Shown here one piece after another: positions 1-5,525 of a stretch of DNA of 7,144 bases. A model generated the notes under the pieces. The model had not been told where the DNA came from. It ran no database searches and saw only the letters and a program-made list of their open reading frames with translations. The DNA comes from Aquisalimonas sp. (GTDB taxonomy: Bacteria > Pseudomonadota > Gammaproteobacteria > Nitrococcales > Aquisalimonadaceae), in NCBI GenBank assembly GCA_007127625.1, contig SKYZ01000311.1, forward strand, positions 1 to 7,144, in the 5' to 3' direction. The number at the start of each line of letters is the position of its first letter. The stretch's first letter is position 1. Position numbers and translations under genes: made by a program.

Positions 1-737
1 AGATCCCCTCCCCCATCCAGGCACTGGGCGGCGACTTCTCCTGCCCCGACGGCCTGCCGGCGCTACCGGACGCCCTGGACGTGGTCTATTTCATTGCCAC
101 ACCGGGGCGTTTCGAGGACGAGTCCTATCGCCTGGCCTACGTGGAGGGCATGCGCAACCTGCTGGCGGCGCTGGATCGGCAGGGACAGTCCCCCGGGCGC
201 ATGATCCTGGTCAGCAGCTCGTCGGTCTATGGCATCACGGACGGCAGCTGGGTGGACGAGGACACGCCGGCCGTACCCGGGGGCTTCTCCGGGCAACGGT
301 TGCTGGAGACGGAACAGCTCCTGGCGGCGAGCCCTCATCCCGGCGTGGTCATCCGTTTCGGCGGCATCTATGGTCCCGGGCGGGAACGCATGCTGCGCAA
401 GGTCCGCAACGGTGAACCGGTGGTCACCGACCCACCCCAGTACACCAACCGCATCCACCGGGATGACTGCGTCGACGCCCTGGTCCATCTGTTCGGCCTG
501 GAGCACCCCGAACCGCTCTACCTGGGCGTGGACCATCACCCCTGCACCCAGGAGGAAATCACCGACTGGCTCGCCGATCGTATCGGCATGCCCCGACCGC
601 CGAAGGAATCCGGCTCGGCCGGCGGCGTGCGCGGGAGCAACAAGCGCTGCCGCAATGACCGGCTGGTGGCCAGCGGCTACCGGTTCCGGTACCCGGACTA
701 CCGGGCCGGCTACGAGGCCATGCTGGCGGACGGGTGA
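1..737 (+). CDS. NAD(P)-binding atypical SDR / YeeZ-like epimerase-family protein, 5' partial
   Basis: The reading frame is open from the window edge (first full codon at 3) to TGA at 735-737, giving about 244 visible residues. A GTG at 81 could be taken as the start, but the 26 codons before it read as good family sequence, so the gene begins upstream and the N-terminal Rossmann GxxGxxG is missing. What remains resembles the COG0451/YeeZ group: a VVYFIATP strand, the VSSSSVYG strand, RFGGIYGPGR, NRIHRDDCV, and a late NKRCRNDRL segment typical of YeeZ-type proteins. The canonical SDR Tyr-x-x-x-Lys pair is not visible: the expected place reads GFSGQRLLETEQ, as in atypical SDRs. This argues for a non-classical or purely binding role. 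The substrate cannot be told. It is convergent with mrp, 24 bp apart. Family assignment is fairly sure; function is unknown. Confidence 0.85.
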   Translation, partial: IPSPIQALGGDFSCPDGLPALPDALDVVYFIATPGRFEDESYRLAYVEGMRNLLAALDRQGQSPGRMILVSSSSVYGITDGSWVDEDTPAVPGGFSGQRLLETEQLLAASPHPGVVIRFGGIYGPGRERMLRKVRNGEPVVTDPPQYTNRIHRDDCVDALVHLFGLEHPEPLYLGVDHHPCTQEEITDWLADRIGMPRPPKESGSAGGVRGSNKRCRNDRLVASGYRFRYPDYRAGYEAMLADG

Positions 738-749
738 ACGCCCGCCAGC
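722..749. terminator. Hairpin over the SDR stop codon, possible shared terminator
   Basis: An 8-bp perfect stem (722-729 with 742-749) encloses a 12-nt loop that contains the SDR gene's TGA. One mismatch further in, two more pairs can form. It sits in the 24-bp gap between the convergent SDR and mrp genes, where a bidirectional terminator would be expected. Neither strand has a T tract after the stem, so intrinsic termination is only a guess. Confidence 0.3.
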
Positions 750-761
750 TCCAGAACCGCC

Positions 762-1856
762 TCAGCTCTCCTTGTTGACCACGATCTTGGGGAAGCGGCT
801 GCCCTTCTCGGTGGACTGCTGCGAGAGCTTGGCGCCGACCCGGCGGGCGATCTCGCGGTAGGATTCGGCGCTCTGGCCATCCGGCTCCGAGATCACCGTG
901 GGCTTGCCACCGTCGGCCTGCTCGCGGATATGCAGGGCCAGCGGCAGCGAACCCAGGAGGTCCACCTCGTACTGCTCGGCGATGCTCTGGCCGCCACCGG
1001 CGCCGAAGATGTGCTCCTCGTGGCCGCACTGGCTGCAGATATGGGTACTCATGTTCTCGACGATGCCGAGCACCGGCACGTTGACCTTCTCGAACATGCG
1101 CAGGCCCTTGCGGGCATCCAGCAGGGCAATATCCTGGGGCGTGGTGACGATCACGGCACCGCTCACCGGAACCTTCTGGGAGAGGGTCAGCTGGATGTCG
1201 CCGGTCCCCGGCGGCATGTCCACCACCAGATAATCCAGGTCCTGCCAGTTGGTATCCCGCAGCAGCTGCTCCAGGGCCTGGGTGACCATGGGGCCCCGCC
1301 AGACCATGGGGGTTTCCTCGTCGATAAGAAAGCCCGAGGACATCACCTGCATGCCGTAGTTGGACAGGGGTTCCAGCTTCTTGCCATCGTGAGAGTCGGG
1401 CTTGCCGGTGATGCCGAGCATGCGGGGCACGCTGGGGCCGTAGATGTCGGCGTCCAGCACCCCCACCCTGGCGCCTTCCGTGGCCAGGGCCAGGGCGATG
1501 TTCACGGTGGTGGTGGACTTGCCCACGCCGCCCTTGCCCGAGGCCACGGCGATGATGTTCTTCACCCCGCTGACCAGGGAATTGCTGCTCTCAACCATGT
1601 AGGACTCGATGTTCGAGCGAATCCCGACGGCAACCTCGCCAACGCCATCCAGGCCCTGGACGGCCTCCTGCACTGCCTGACGCAGGCCGGCCTCCCAGCG
1701 CTTCGCGGGGAATCCCAGCACCAGGTCGATGCTGACCCTGTCACCGTTGATGCGGATATCCTCCACGCAGCGGGCGGCAACCAGATCCTTGCCCAGGTGC
1801 GGCTCCACGTACTCCTGCAGACGGGCTTCAACCTGTGCCCGGGTGACCTCGCTCAT
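762..1856 (-). CDS. mrp: Mrp/ApbC (NBP35-type) iron-sulfur cluster carrier ATPase
   Basis: This 364-residue P-loop ATPase binds and delivers [4Fe-4S] clusters to target apoproteins in the cytosol. Residues about 5-80 form the N-terminal MIP18/DUF59-like domain. Then come the deviant Walker A ASGKGGVGKSTT (105-116), LDADIYGPSVPRML (134-147), MQVMSSGFL (169-177), the Walker B-like VVDMPPGTGD (211-220) and the conserved Cys pair C274-x-x-C277, which in the family bridges a cluster between two subunits. The ATG at 1854-1856 is chosen because GGAGGT lies five bases upstream (1861-1866) and the protein has normal family length there. The frame stays open far upstream only as a shadow of the ankyrin gene. 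The FPKIVV near the C-terminus looks like an ordinary family ending. It is divergent from the ankyrin gene across 102 bp. The orthologue is also called apbC. Confidence 0.96.
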   Translation of the reverse strand: MSEVTRAQVEARLQEYVEPHLGKDLVAARCVEDIRINGDRVSIDLVLGFPAKRWEAGLRQAVQEAVQGLDGVGEVAVGIRSNIESYMVESSNSLVSGVKNIIAVASGKGGVGKSTTTVNIALALATEGARVGVLDADIYGPSVPRMLGITGKPDSHDGKKLEPLSNYGMQVMSSGFLIDEETPMVWRGPMVTQALEQLLRDTNWQDLDYLVVDMPPGTGDIQLTLSQKVPVSGAVIVTTPQDIALLDARKGLRMFEKVNVPVLGIVENMSTHICSQCGHEEHIFGAGGGQSIAEQYEVDLLGSLPLALHIREQADGGKPTVISEPDGQSAESYREIARRVGAKLSQQSTEKGSRFPKIVVNKES

Positions 1857-1958
1857 ACCAACCTCCACCGAGTCCGCGCGGTCTGTGCTTGCATTCCCGC
1901 AACGGGTGTTATTTGCTTGGGAGTGTCCGTTCATCGAAAAAACGGGGATCCTGCGTCC
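1857..1958. promoter_or_regulatory. Divergent intergenic region between mrp and the ankyrin gene
   Basis: These 102 bp must hold the 5' signals of both mrp and the ankyrin gene. On the - strand the mrp Shine-Dalgarno is clear (GGAGGT, 1861-1866). On the + strand only a GGGGA at 1944-1948, ten bases before the ankyrin ATG, can serve as a weak ribosome site. A TTGCTT at 1913-1918 could be a -35 box for the ankyrin gene, but no good -10 follows. A short CCCG-CAA-CGGG dyad lies at 1896-1906. I see no confident promoter. Confidence 0.4.
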
Positions 1959-2648
1959 ATGATAACGCATCGCATTTTCTTCTTGGCGGTTCCATTGCTT
2001 GCCGTGACCCTCGGCGGACCCGCACTCACGCACCACGACGGCGATCACGCCGCCGAGGAAGAACTGGTCGATGCCGTACGCAACGGCGACCAGGGGCAGG
2101 TGGCGACGCTGCTGGATCAGGACGTCGACGTGGATGCAGCACTGTCCGACGGCGAATACGGGGGCAAGACGGCACTCATGTGGGCGGCCGAGTCGGGTGA
2201 CCTGTCGATTCTGGAAAAGCTCATCGAGGCCGGCGCTGACGTGGATGCCCGCAATCCCAAGGGTGGCACGGCGCTCATGTACGCGGCGGTCAACGGCCGC
2301 GAGGCTGCGGCACGAGCCCTGATCAATGCCGGCGCGGACCCCAACCACAGTGTCCGCCACGGCTGGACGCCGGTGCTGCTCGCGGCGGCCAAGAGTCACG
2401 ACAATACCGTGACCACCCTGGTGGAACTGGGTGCCGACCACGACCCGCGTGATGTCTACGGCTGGACGCCCCTGATGCGCGCAGCCGAGCGTGGTGACCG
2501 GGAGATGGTGCGCACGCTGCTGGAACTGGGCGCCGACGTCGAGGCCGAGGACAACGCCGGCAATACCGCGCGCACCATCGCCCGCCGCGCCGGGAACCGG
2601 GACGTTCTGGAGCTGCTGCGTCGGGCGGACGACGAGCGCTCCTCGTAA
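1959..2648 (+). CDS. Exported ankyrin-repeat protein
   Basis: This 229-residue protein has an N-terminal signal-like segment: a short basic start (MITHR), a hydrophobic core FFLAVPLLAVTLGG, and small residues near 20-24 where cleavage could fall. It should therefore act in the periplasm. The rest is about six ankyrin repeats: a degenerate one near 33-65, clear ones at 69-100, 102-134, 135-167 and 168-200 (GWTPLMRAAERGD, LLELGADVEAED), and a C-terminal capping repeat near 201-224. Ankyrin repeats bind other proteins; no catalytic domain is present. The ATG at 1959 is chosen because the signal peptide begins exactly there, although the frame is open further upstream. In Pseudomonas aeruginosa a periplasmic ankyrin protein (AnkB) supports catalase KatB. 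A similar partner role in oxidative stress is possible here but is inference. The gene is convergent with the Rieske-like gene, 21 bp apart. Confidence 0.9.
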   Translation: MITHRIFFLAVPLLAVTLGGPALTHHDGDHAAEEELVDAVRNGDQGQVATLLDQDVDVDAALSDGEYGGKTALMWAAESGDLSILEKLIEAGADVDARNPKGGTALMYAAVNGREAAARALINAGADPNHSVRHGWTPVLLAAAKSHDNTVTTLVELGADHDPRDVYGWTPLMRAAERGDREMVRTLLELGADVEAEDNAGNTARTIARRAGNRDVLELLRRADDERSS

Positions 2649-2669
2649 CCCTGCCCCCGGATGCCGGTT

Positions 2670-3374
2670 TCAGCAGCGCATGATATTGCTGCTGAAGCGG
2701 GTCATGGGGACCACTTCGGTTTCACCGCGGATGCGACCGTCCGCCTCGCCGTCCAGGTACTCCATGGCAAGCCGCGCTTCGAACTCGTCGAAAAAGCGCT
2801 GAAACATTTCACCACCCAGCGTGCCGGTGACATACAACCCGTCGTCCTCAGGATCGTGCTCCAGCAGCACCGCAGCCAGGGGCTGGTCCGCGGGTCCGGA
2901 GATCACGTCGGCGCCGGTATACGGGTCATAGACGCTGTTCTCGGCACAGCAGGTGATCTTGCCGCCGTTCGCGCCCTCGCCCGGCTGGCGGAAGCCGATG
3001 TAGCTGACCTGCTGGGTGGGATGCGCCATCTTGTGGGCGCAGATGGCCGAGAACGCCACCAGGGATCGATCGGGACCGACACCTCCGGGCCAGTCGTAGG
3101 TCTTTCCGTCCCGCGTGCGCAAGCCGTTCCGCCCCTCCACCGCTTCGCCCAGGTCCAGCAGGAAGCACGGTGTGGCCTGGTAGGGATAATGGAAGACGTA
3201 GTTGCGCTTGGTCTCCAGCGCCGCCGCACGGAGCGGTTCTCCGCGACCATCCAGCAATCGGACCTTCTCGTACTCCCGCGGCGTGACCTGCTCGGCGGCA
3301 AGAAGCCACTGCGGCCCGACACTGAGACAACCCGCACCGGCGGCACAGGCCTTGACGAAGCCTCGGCGACGCAT
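2670..3374 (-). CDS. Tat-exported Rieske-like [2Fe-2S] domain protein with an altered ligand motif
   Basis: This 234-residue protein starts at ATG 3372-3374 behind GAGGAGG. The N-terminus RRRGFVKACAAGAG is a twin-arginine signal, as expected for a protein that folds around a cofactor before export. The Rieske-like domain lies in residues about 100-185. The first ligand pair is clear (C112-A-H114). The second motif reads C142-C143-A-E145-N146-S-V-Y-D and is followed by the typical TG...SGPA..PLA ending. A standard second motif is C-x-x-H, but no histidine is present: E145 or N146 stands there, depending on which Cys is the ligand. H118 lies close to the first pair and could substitute. The C-terminal 45 residues look helical (EMFQRFFDEFEARLAMEYL) and end in Cys. 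The gene lies 115 bp downstream of sodC on the same strand, perhaps cotranscribed. The partner protein is unknown, and no cytochrome or oxygenase partner is in the window. Confidence 0.82.
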   Translation of the reverse strand: MRRRGFVKACAAGAGCLSVGPQWLLAAEQVTPREYEKVRLLDGRGEPLRAAALETKRNYVFHYPYQATPCFLLDLGEAVEGRNGLRTRDGKTYDWPGGVGPDRSLVAFSAICAHKMAHPTQQVSYIGFRQPGEGANGGKITCCAENSVYDPYTGADVISGPADQPLAAVLLEHDPEDDGLYVTGTLGGEMFQRFFDEFEARLAMEYLDGEADGRIRGETEVVPMTRFSSNIMRC

Positions 3375-3452
3375 ACAACCCCCTCCTCGAACGGGGCCGT
3401 CCCGGGCCATTGCCCACCCGGTGAGGGTGAGGCGATTCCTGAATGGATTGGC

Positions 3453-3478
3453 GCGCCCGTCCAGGACCGGACGGGCGC
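3453..3478. terminator. Perfect 10-bp hairpin between sodC and the Rieske-like gene
   Basis: GCGCCCGTCC (3453-3462) pairs fully with GGACGGGCGC (3469-3478) around a 6-nt loop. It begins 11 bases after the sodC stop codon on the - strand, where a terminator or an mRNA 3'-end protecting stem would lie. No T run follows on the - strand. It may only weaken read-through into the Rieske-like gene, or set different transcript levels for the two. Confidence 0.45.
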
Positions 3479-3489
3479 AAACGTGGTCA

Positions 3490-4029
3490 TCAGCCGCCCT
3501 GCACGACCCCGCAGGCAACGCGGGCACCGGCACCGCCGATGGGCTGCGTCATGTGGTCATCGGGGGCTTCGTGGATGACCAGCGCGCTGCCGTCATCATC
3601 GAGCATGTTGCCACCGACACTGCCGTCGAGACTCGCCCGTTCATTGAACATTTCCACCATCGCGGTGCCGTCACCGTGGACGTAGAAGTTGGGCAGGTCA
3701 CCGGCGTCCGGGCCTTCCGGATTGAGGTACCCGTGCTTGACGTCATCGGGGTTCAGATGGCCGCCGGACGCCTGGAAACCCTCCTCCGGATCATCGCAAG
3801 TACCGACGCTGTGGATGTGGATGGCCTTCCAGCCCTTGTCCAGACCATCGATGCTGAAGTTGATCAGCACGCCGGCCGTACCCTGCTCGACACTGCCCTG
3901 GCCGACGACCTCGCCATCGTTGTCGACGAACTCCACGCTGGCCGCCGGCGAGACGCCGTCTTCGGCCATGCTCGCCAGGGGAAACGCGACGACGGCCACA
4001 CTGATCAGAACTGCATGTCTTATCTTCAT
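3490..4029 (-). CDS. sodC: Periplasmic Cu/Zn superoxide dismutase with one variant zinc ligand
   Basis: The 179-residue protein converts superoxide to peroxide and oxygen in the periplasm. Residues 1-22 form a signal peptide (KIRH, hydrophobic core, ASMA before E23). Copper ligands are H71, H73, H91 and H153. The disulfide pair is C78/C173, and the active-site Arg is R170 in GGAGARVACG. The zinc set would be H91, H99, residue 108 and D111. These offsets (0, 8, 17, 20) match human SOD1 H63, H71, H80 and D83 exactly, but residue 108 is Asp (codon GAC) instead of His. The ATG at 4027-4029 is chosen because AGGAGG lies five bases upstream; a TTG one codon earlier is unlikely. A candidate promoter and a 5' hairpin lie upstream. 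It is followed by the Rieske-like gene on the same strand. Family assignment is very secure; zinc occupancy is uncertain. Confidence 0.95.
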   Translation of the reverse strand: MKIRHAVLISVAVVAFPLASMAEDGVSPAASVEFVDNDGEVVGQGSVEQGTAGVLINFSIDGLDKGWKAIHIHSVGTCDDPEEGFQASGGHLNPDDVKHGYLNPEGPDAGDLPNFYVHGDGTAMVEMFNERASLDGSVGGNMLDDDGSALVIHEAPDDHMTQPIGGAGARVACGVVQGG

Positions 4030-4073
4030 CAACTCCTCCTGGGCGCGCGCACGACGATTTTTGGTCCCTATTC

Positions 4074-4100
4074 AGGGAGACGCTGAATCAACGCCTCCCT
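4074..4100 (-). promoter_or_regulatory. sodC: Hairpin in the sodC leader
   Basis: Read on the - strand, these 27 bases fold into a 12-bp stem with two G-U pairs and a 3-nt loop (AUU). On the + strand the pairing has mismatches, so the structure favours - strand RNA. It sits 45 bases before the sodC start, directly after the candidate -10 box, so it would lie at or next to the 5' end of the sodC transcript. It might stabilise the mRNA, or it might end moaDEB transcription, but no T run follows. Confidence 0.4.
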
Positions 4101-4101
4101 A

Positions 4102-4130
4102 AGCATAGACCCAACCCCGGCACGGACCAA
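4102..4130 (-). promoter_or_regulatory. sodC: Candidate sigma-70 promoter for sodC
   Basis: On the - strand TTGGTC (4125-4130) is separated by exactly 17 bases from TATGCT (4102-4107). The -10 matches consensus at four of six positions, the -35 at three of six. It begins one base after the moaB stop codon and would start transcription near 4095-4100, giving sodC its own promoter separate from moaDEB. The match is modest, so this is only a candidate. Confidence 0.3.
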
Positions 4131-4131
4131 G

Positions 4132-4668
4132 CTACCGCTCCCGCAGGCGCGGAATCAGGGAGACGAAGTTGCAGGGCTTGTGGCGGCGGTCCAGCTGCTG
4201 CTGCAGGATCCCGTCCCAGGCCGTGGCGCAGGCACCGCTGGATCCGGGCATGACGAACACCAACGTGCCGTTGGCCACCCCGCCCACCGCACGCGACTGG
4301 ATCGTGGAACTGCCGATCTCCTGCCAGGACAGATACCGGAACAGCTCGCCAAAACCATCCACTTCCATGTCCAGCAACGGCCGCACTGCTTCCGGGGTGG
4401 TGTCACGTCCGGTTATTCCGGTGCCACCGGTGGTCATGACCACCTTCACCGCCTCGTCAGCGATCCAGCGCGACACCACCGCGCGTACCTGGTAGATGTC
4501 GTCGCGGACGATGGCCCGATCCACCGCCTGGTGGCCGGCACCAACGGCACGATCGGCCAGCAGCTTGCCCGACTTGTCGTCCGCTTCTGTGCGACTGTCT
4601 GACACGGTCAGCACCGCCACCGGCAGCGGCACGAAACCGGTGCCGTCCGCCTGCAACTCATCACTCAT
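4132..4668 (-). CDS. moaB: Molybdenum cofactor biosynthesis protein MoaB (MogA/MoaB family)
   Basis: This 178-residue cytosolic protein belongs to the molybdopterin-binding MogA/MoaB fold, which in its active members adenylates molybdopterin before molybdate insertion. Visible motifs are VLTVSDSRT (19-27), the molybdopterin-binding TTGGTGITGRD (79-89) followed by TPEAV, and MPGSSGACATAW (140-151). The ATG at 4666-4668 has GGGAGG six bases upstream and overlaps the end of moaE by 8 bp (ATGAGTGA), so the two are translationally coupled. Length is close to E. coli MoaB (about 170). The open frame upstream of this ATG is a shadow of moaE. It is the last gene of moaD-moaE-moaB. MoaB and MogA cannot be fully separated by eye, but the moa context favours MoaB. 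Confidence 0.92.
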   Translation of the reverse strand: MSDELQADGTGFVPLPVAVLTVSDSRTEADDKSGKLLADRAVGAGHQAVDRAIVRDDIYQVRAVVSRWIADEAVKVVMTTGGTGITGRDTTPEAVRPLLDMEVDGFGELFRYLSWQEIGSSTIQSRAVGGVANGTLVFVMPGSSGACATAWDGILQQQLDRRHKPCNFVSLIPRLRER

Positions 4669-5125
4669 GACTGCCCTCCCGGCCGGAATCCCCCGCCGCA
4701 TCCGATGTTGCCAGCGGCGTGCCGCCCTGGTAACCGCTGGAGCCATCCGTGTAGAAGTCCTCCTTCCAGACGGGCAGGCGCTCCTTGAGGGTGTCGATGG
4801 CGTACTGACCGGCCTGGAAGGCGTCCCCGCGGTGGGCCGACCGTACCGCCACCAGCACACTGGCCTCGCCGATGCCGAGCTCACCGATGCGGTGGACAAT
4901 CCGGCACTCGGCGACGCCGAAGCGCTCGCAGGTCTCCTGTTCCAGCTCCTCCAGCACCCGTTCCGCCATGGGGCCGTAGGCAGTGTAACGCATGCCGGCG
5001 ACACCTCTGCCCTGGTGGTGATTGCGCACGATGCCGCCGAAGACCACGTAGGCGCCGCAGGTGTCGTTTTCGGTATCTGCCAGCAGGGTATTGATATCCA
5101 GAGGATGCTCGGTAATTCGCTGCAT
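4661..5125 (-). CDS. moaE: Molybdopterin synthase catalytic (large) subunit MoaE
   Basis: This 154-residue subunit pairs with MoaD to convert precursor Z (cPMP) to molybdopterin by inserting two sulfurs carried on the MoaD thiocarboxylate. Typical features are GAYVVFGGIVRNHHQGR (24-40), YTAYGPMAE (48-56), the SAHRGD segment with H98-R99, and K114 and K121 in LKERLPVWKEDF, seven residues apart like the active-site lysines K119/K126 of E. coli MoaE. The ATG at 5123-5125 is preferred: it has GGAGG seven bases upstream and forms TGATG with the moaD stop codon. A GTG two codons earlier would lie only one base from the same Shine-Dalgarno-like stretch. The last 20 residues (from about 135) are a polar, probably flexible tail. 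Confidence 0.95.
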   Translation of the reverse strand: MQRITEHPLDINTLLADTENDTCGAYVVFGGIVRNHHQGRGVAGMRYTAYGPMAERVLEELEQETCERFGVAECRIVHRIGELGIGEASVLVAVRSAHRGDAFQAGQYAIDTLKERLPVWKEDFYTDGSSGYQGGTPLATSDAAGDSGREGSHE

Positions 5126-5397
5126 CAGCACGCCTCCGCAGGCAGTGGATGGGATCCCCCGCTCACCGGGGGCAACAGGACCAGCGGCCGCGCCGGATCC
5201 ACGCGATCGCCGCGGCGCACCAGGTGTTCGCCCTGGGCGCAGGCCACCCGGGGCAGGTGATCGGACAACGCCGGCACGTCCCCCCTCAGGCGCTCCAGTA
5301 CCTGCTCCACGGTGGGCGCGTCATCGTGCACTTCGATCTGCAGCGTGCGGGTGCCGGCGAGCTGCTGCAGCACCCCGTAGAATTCCACGTCCAGCAT
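5125..5397 (-). CDS. moaD: Molybdopterin synthase sulfur carrier (small) subunit MoaD with C-terminal extension
   Basis: This is a ubiquitin-like beta-grasp sulfur carrier of 90 residues starting at ATG 5395-5397, with GGGAGG four bases upstream. The fold elements are recognisable: LDVEFYGVLQQLAG, the helix PTVEQVLERLRG, VACAQGEHLVRRGDRV and the final strand LVLLPPVSGG. In the family the C-terminal Gly-Gly is adenylated by MoeB and turned into a thiocarboxylate, so it must be free. Here G80-G81 fall exactly where E. coli MoaD (81 residues) ends, but nine more residues, SHPLPAEAC, follow before TGA. The tail codons span the moaE ribosome site. The protein either needs trimming or is impaired. 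moaA, moaC and moeB are not in the window. It is first in moaDEB and divergent from sufE. Confidence 0.92.
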   Translation of the reverse strand: MLDVEFYGVLQQLAGTRTLQIEVHDDAPTVEQVLERLRGDVPALSDHLPRVACAQGEHLVRRGDRVDPARPLVLLPPVSGGSHPLPAEAC

Positions 5398-5525
5398 CGA
5401 TCCTCCCGGGTCAGGGAACCGCCGTGGCGGCATCGTGTCCGAGTATGCCACAGAGCGCCGGCGGGAAGGCACGATGCCCCCGGCGGCTGTGTTATCGTGA
5501 TGGCAGATTCGGATCAGGGTGATAG
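5398..5525. promoter_or_regulatory. Divergent moaD / sufE control region with a spaced inverted repeat
   Basis: These 128 bp separate the starts of moaD (-) and sufE (+). GGCATCGTG (5429-5437) and its exact reverse complement CACGATGCC (5470-5478) flank a 32-bp spacer; the arm centres are 41 bp apart, about four helical turns. Inside the spacer, on the - strand, TGG-CATACT (5442-5450) looks like an extended -10 for moaD with no good -35. On the + strand TATCGT (5493-5498) is a weak -10 candidate for sufE. The repeat could be paired operator half-sites; the regulator is unknown. Confidence 0.4.

Noticed and set aside
930..1958. Long + strand open frame running through the mrp region into the ankyrin gene
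   Set aside because: It is antisense to the clear Mrp motifs, has a low-complexity His/Gly/Val-rich translation, and the signal peptide shows the true start at 1959.
1857..2441. N-terminal extension of Mrp across the ankyrin gene
   Set aside because: It is a shadow of the ankyrin coding strand; the ATG at 1856 has a strong ribosome site and gives normal Mrp length.
2661..3578. 305-residue + strand open frame opposite the Rieske-like gene
   Set aside because: The translation resembles no family I know, and the opposite strand has a Tat signal, Rieske-like motif and good ribosome site.
5126..5131. GTG start for MoaE two codons upstream
   Set aside because: It lies one base from the GGAGG, too close for initiation; ATG at 5125 has seven-base spacing.
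5123..5160. MoaD-MoaE fusion or frameshift, because one extra G in the run at 5156-5160 would join the two frames
   Set aside because: The existing TGATG junction with a well-placed GGAGG is a normal coupled start; nothing in the sequence proves an indel. Kept only as a test for the MoaD tail.
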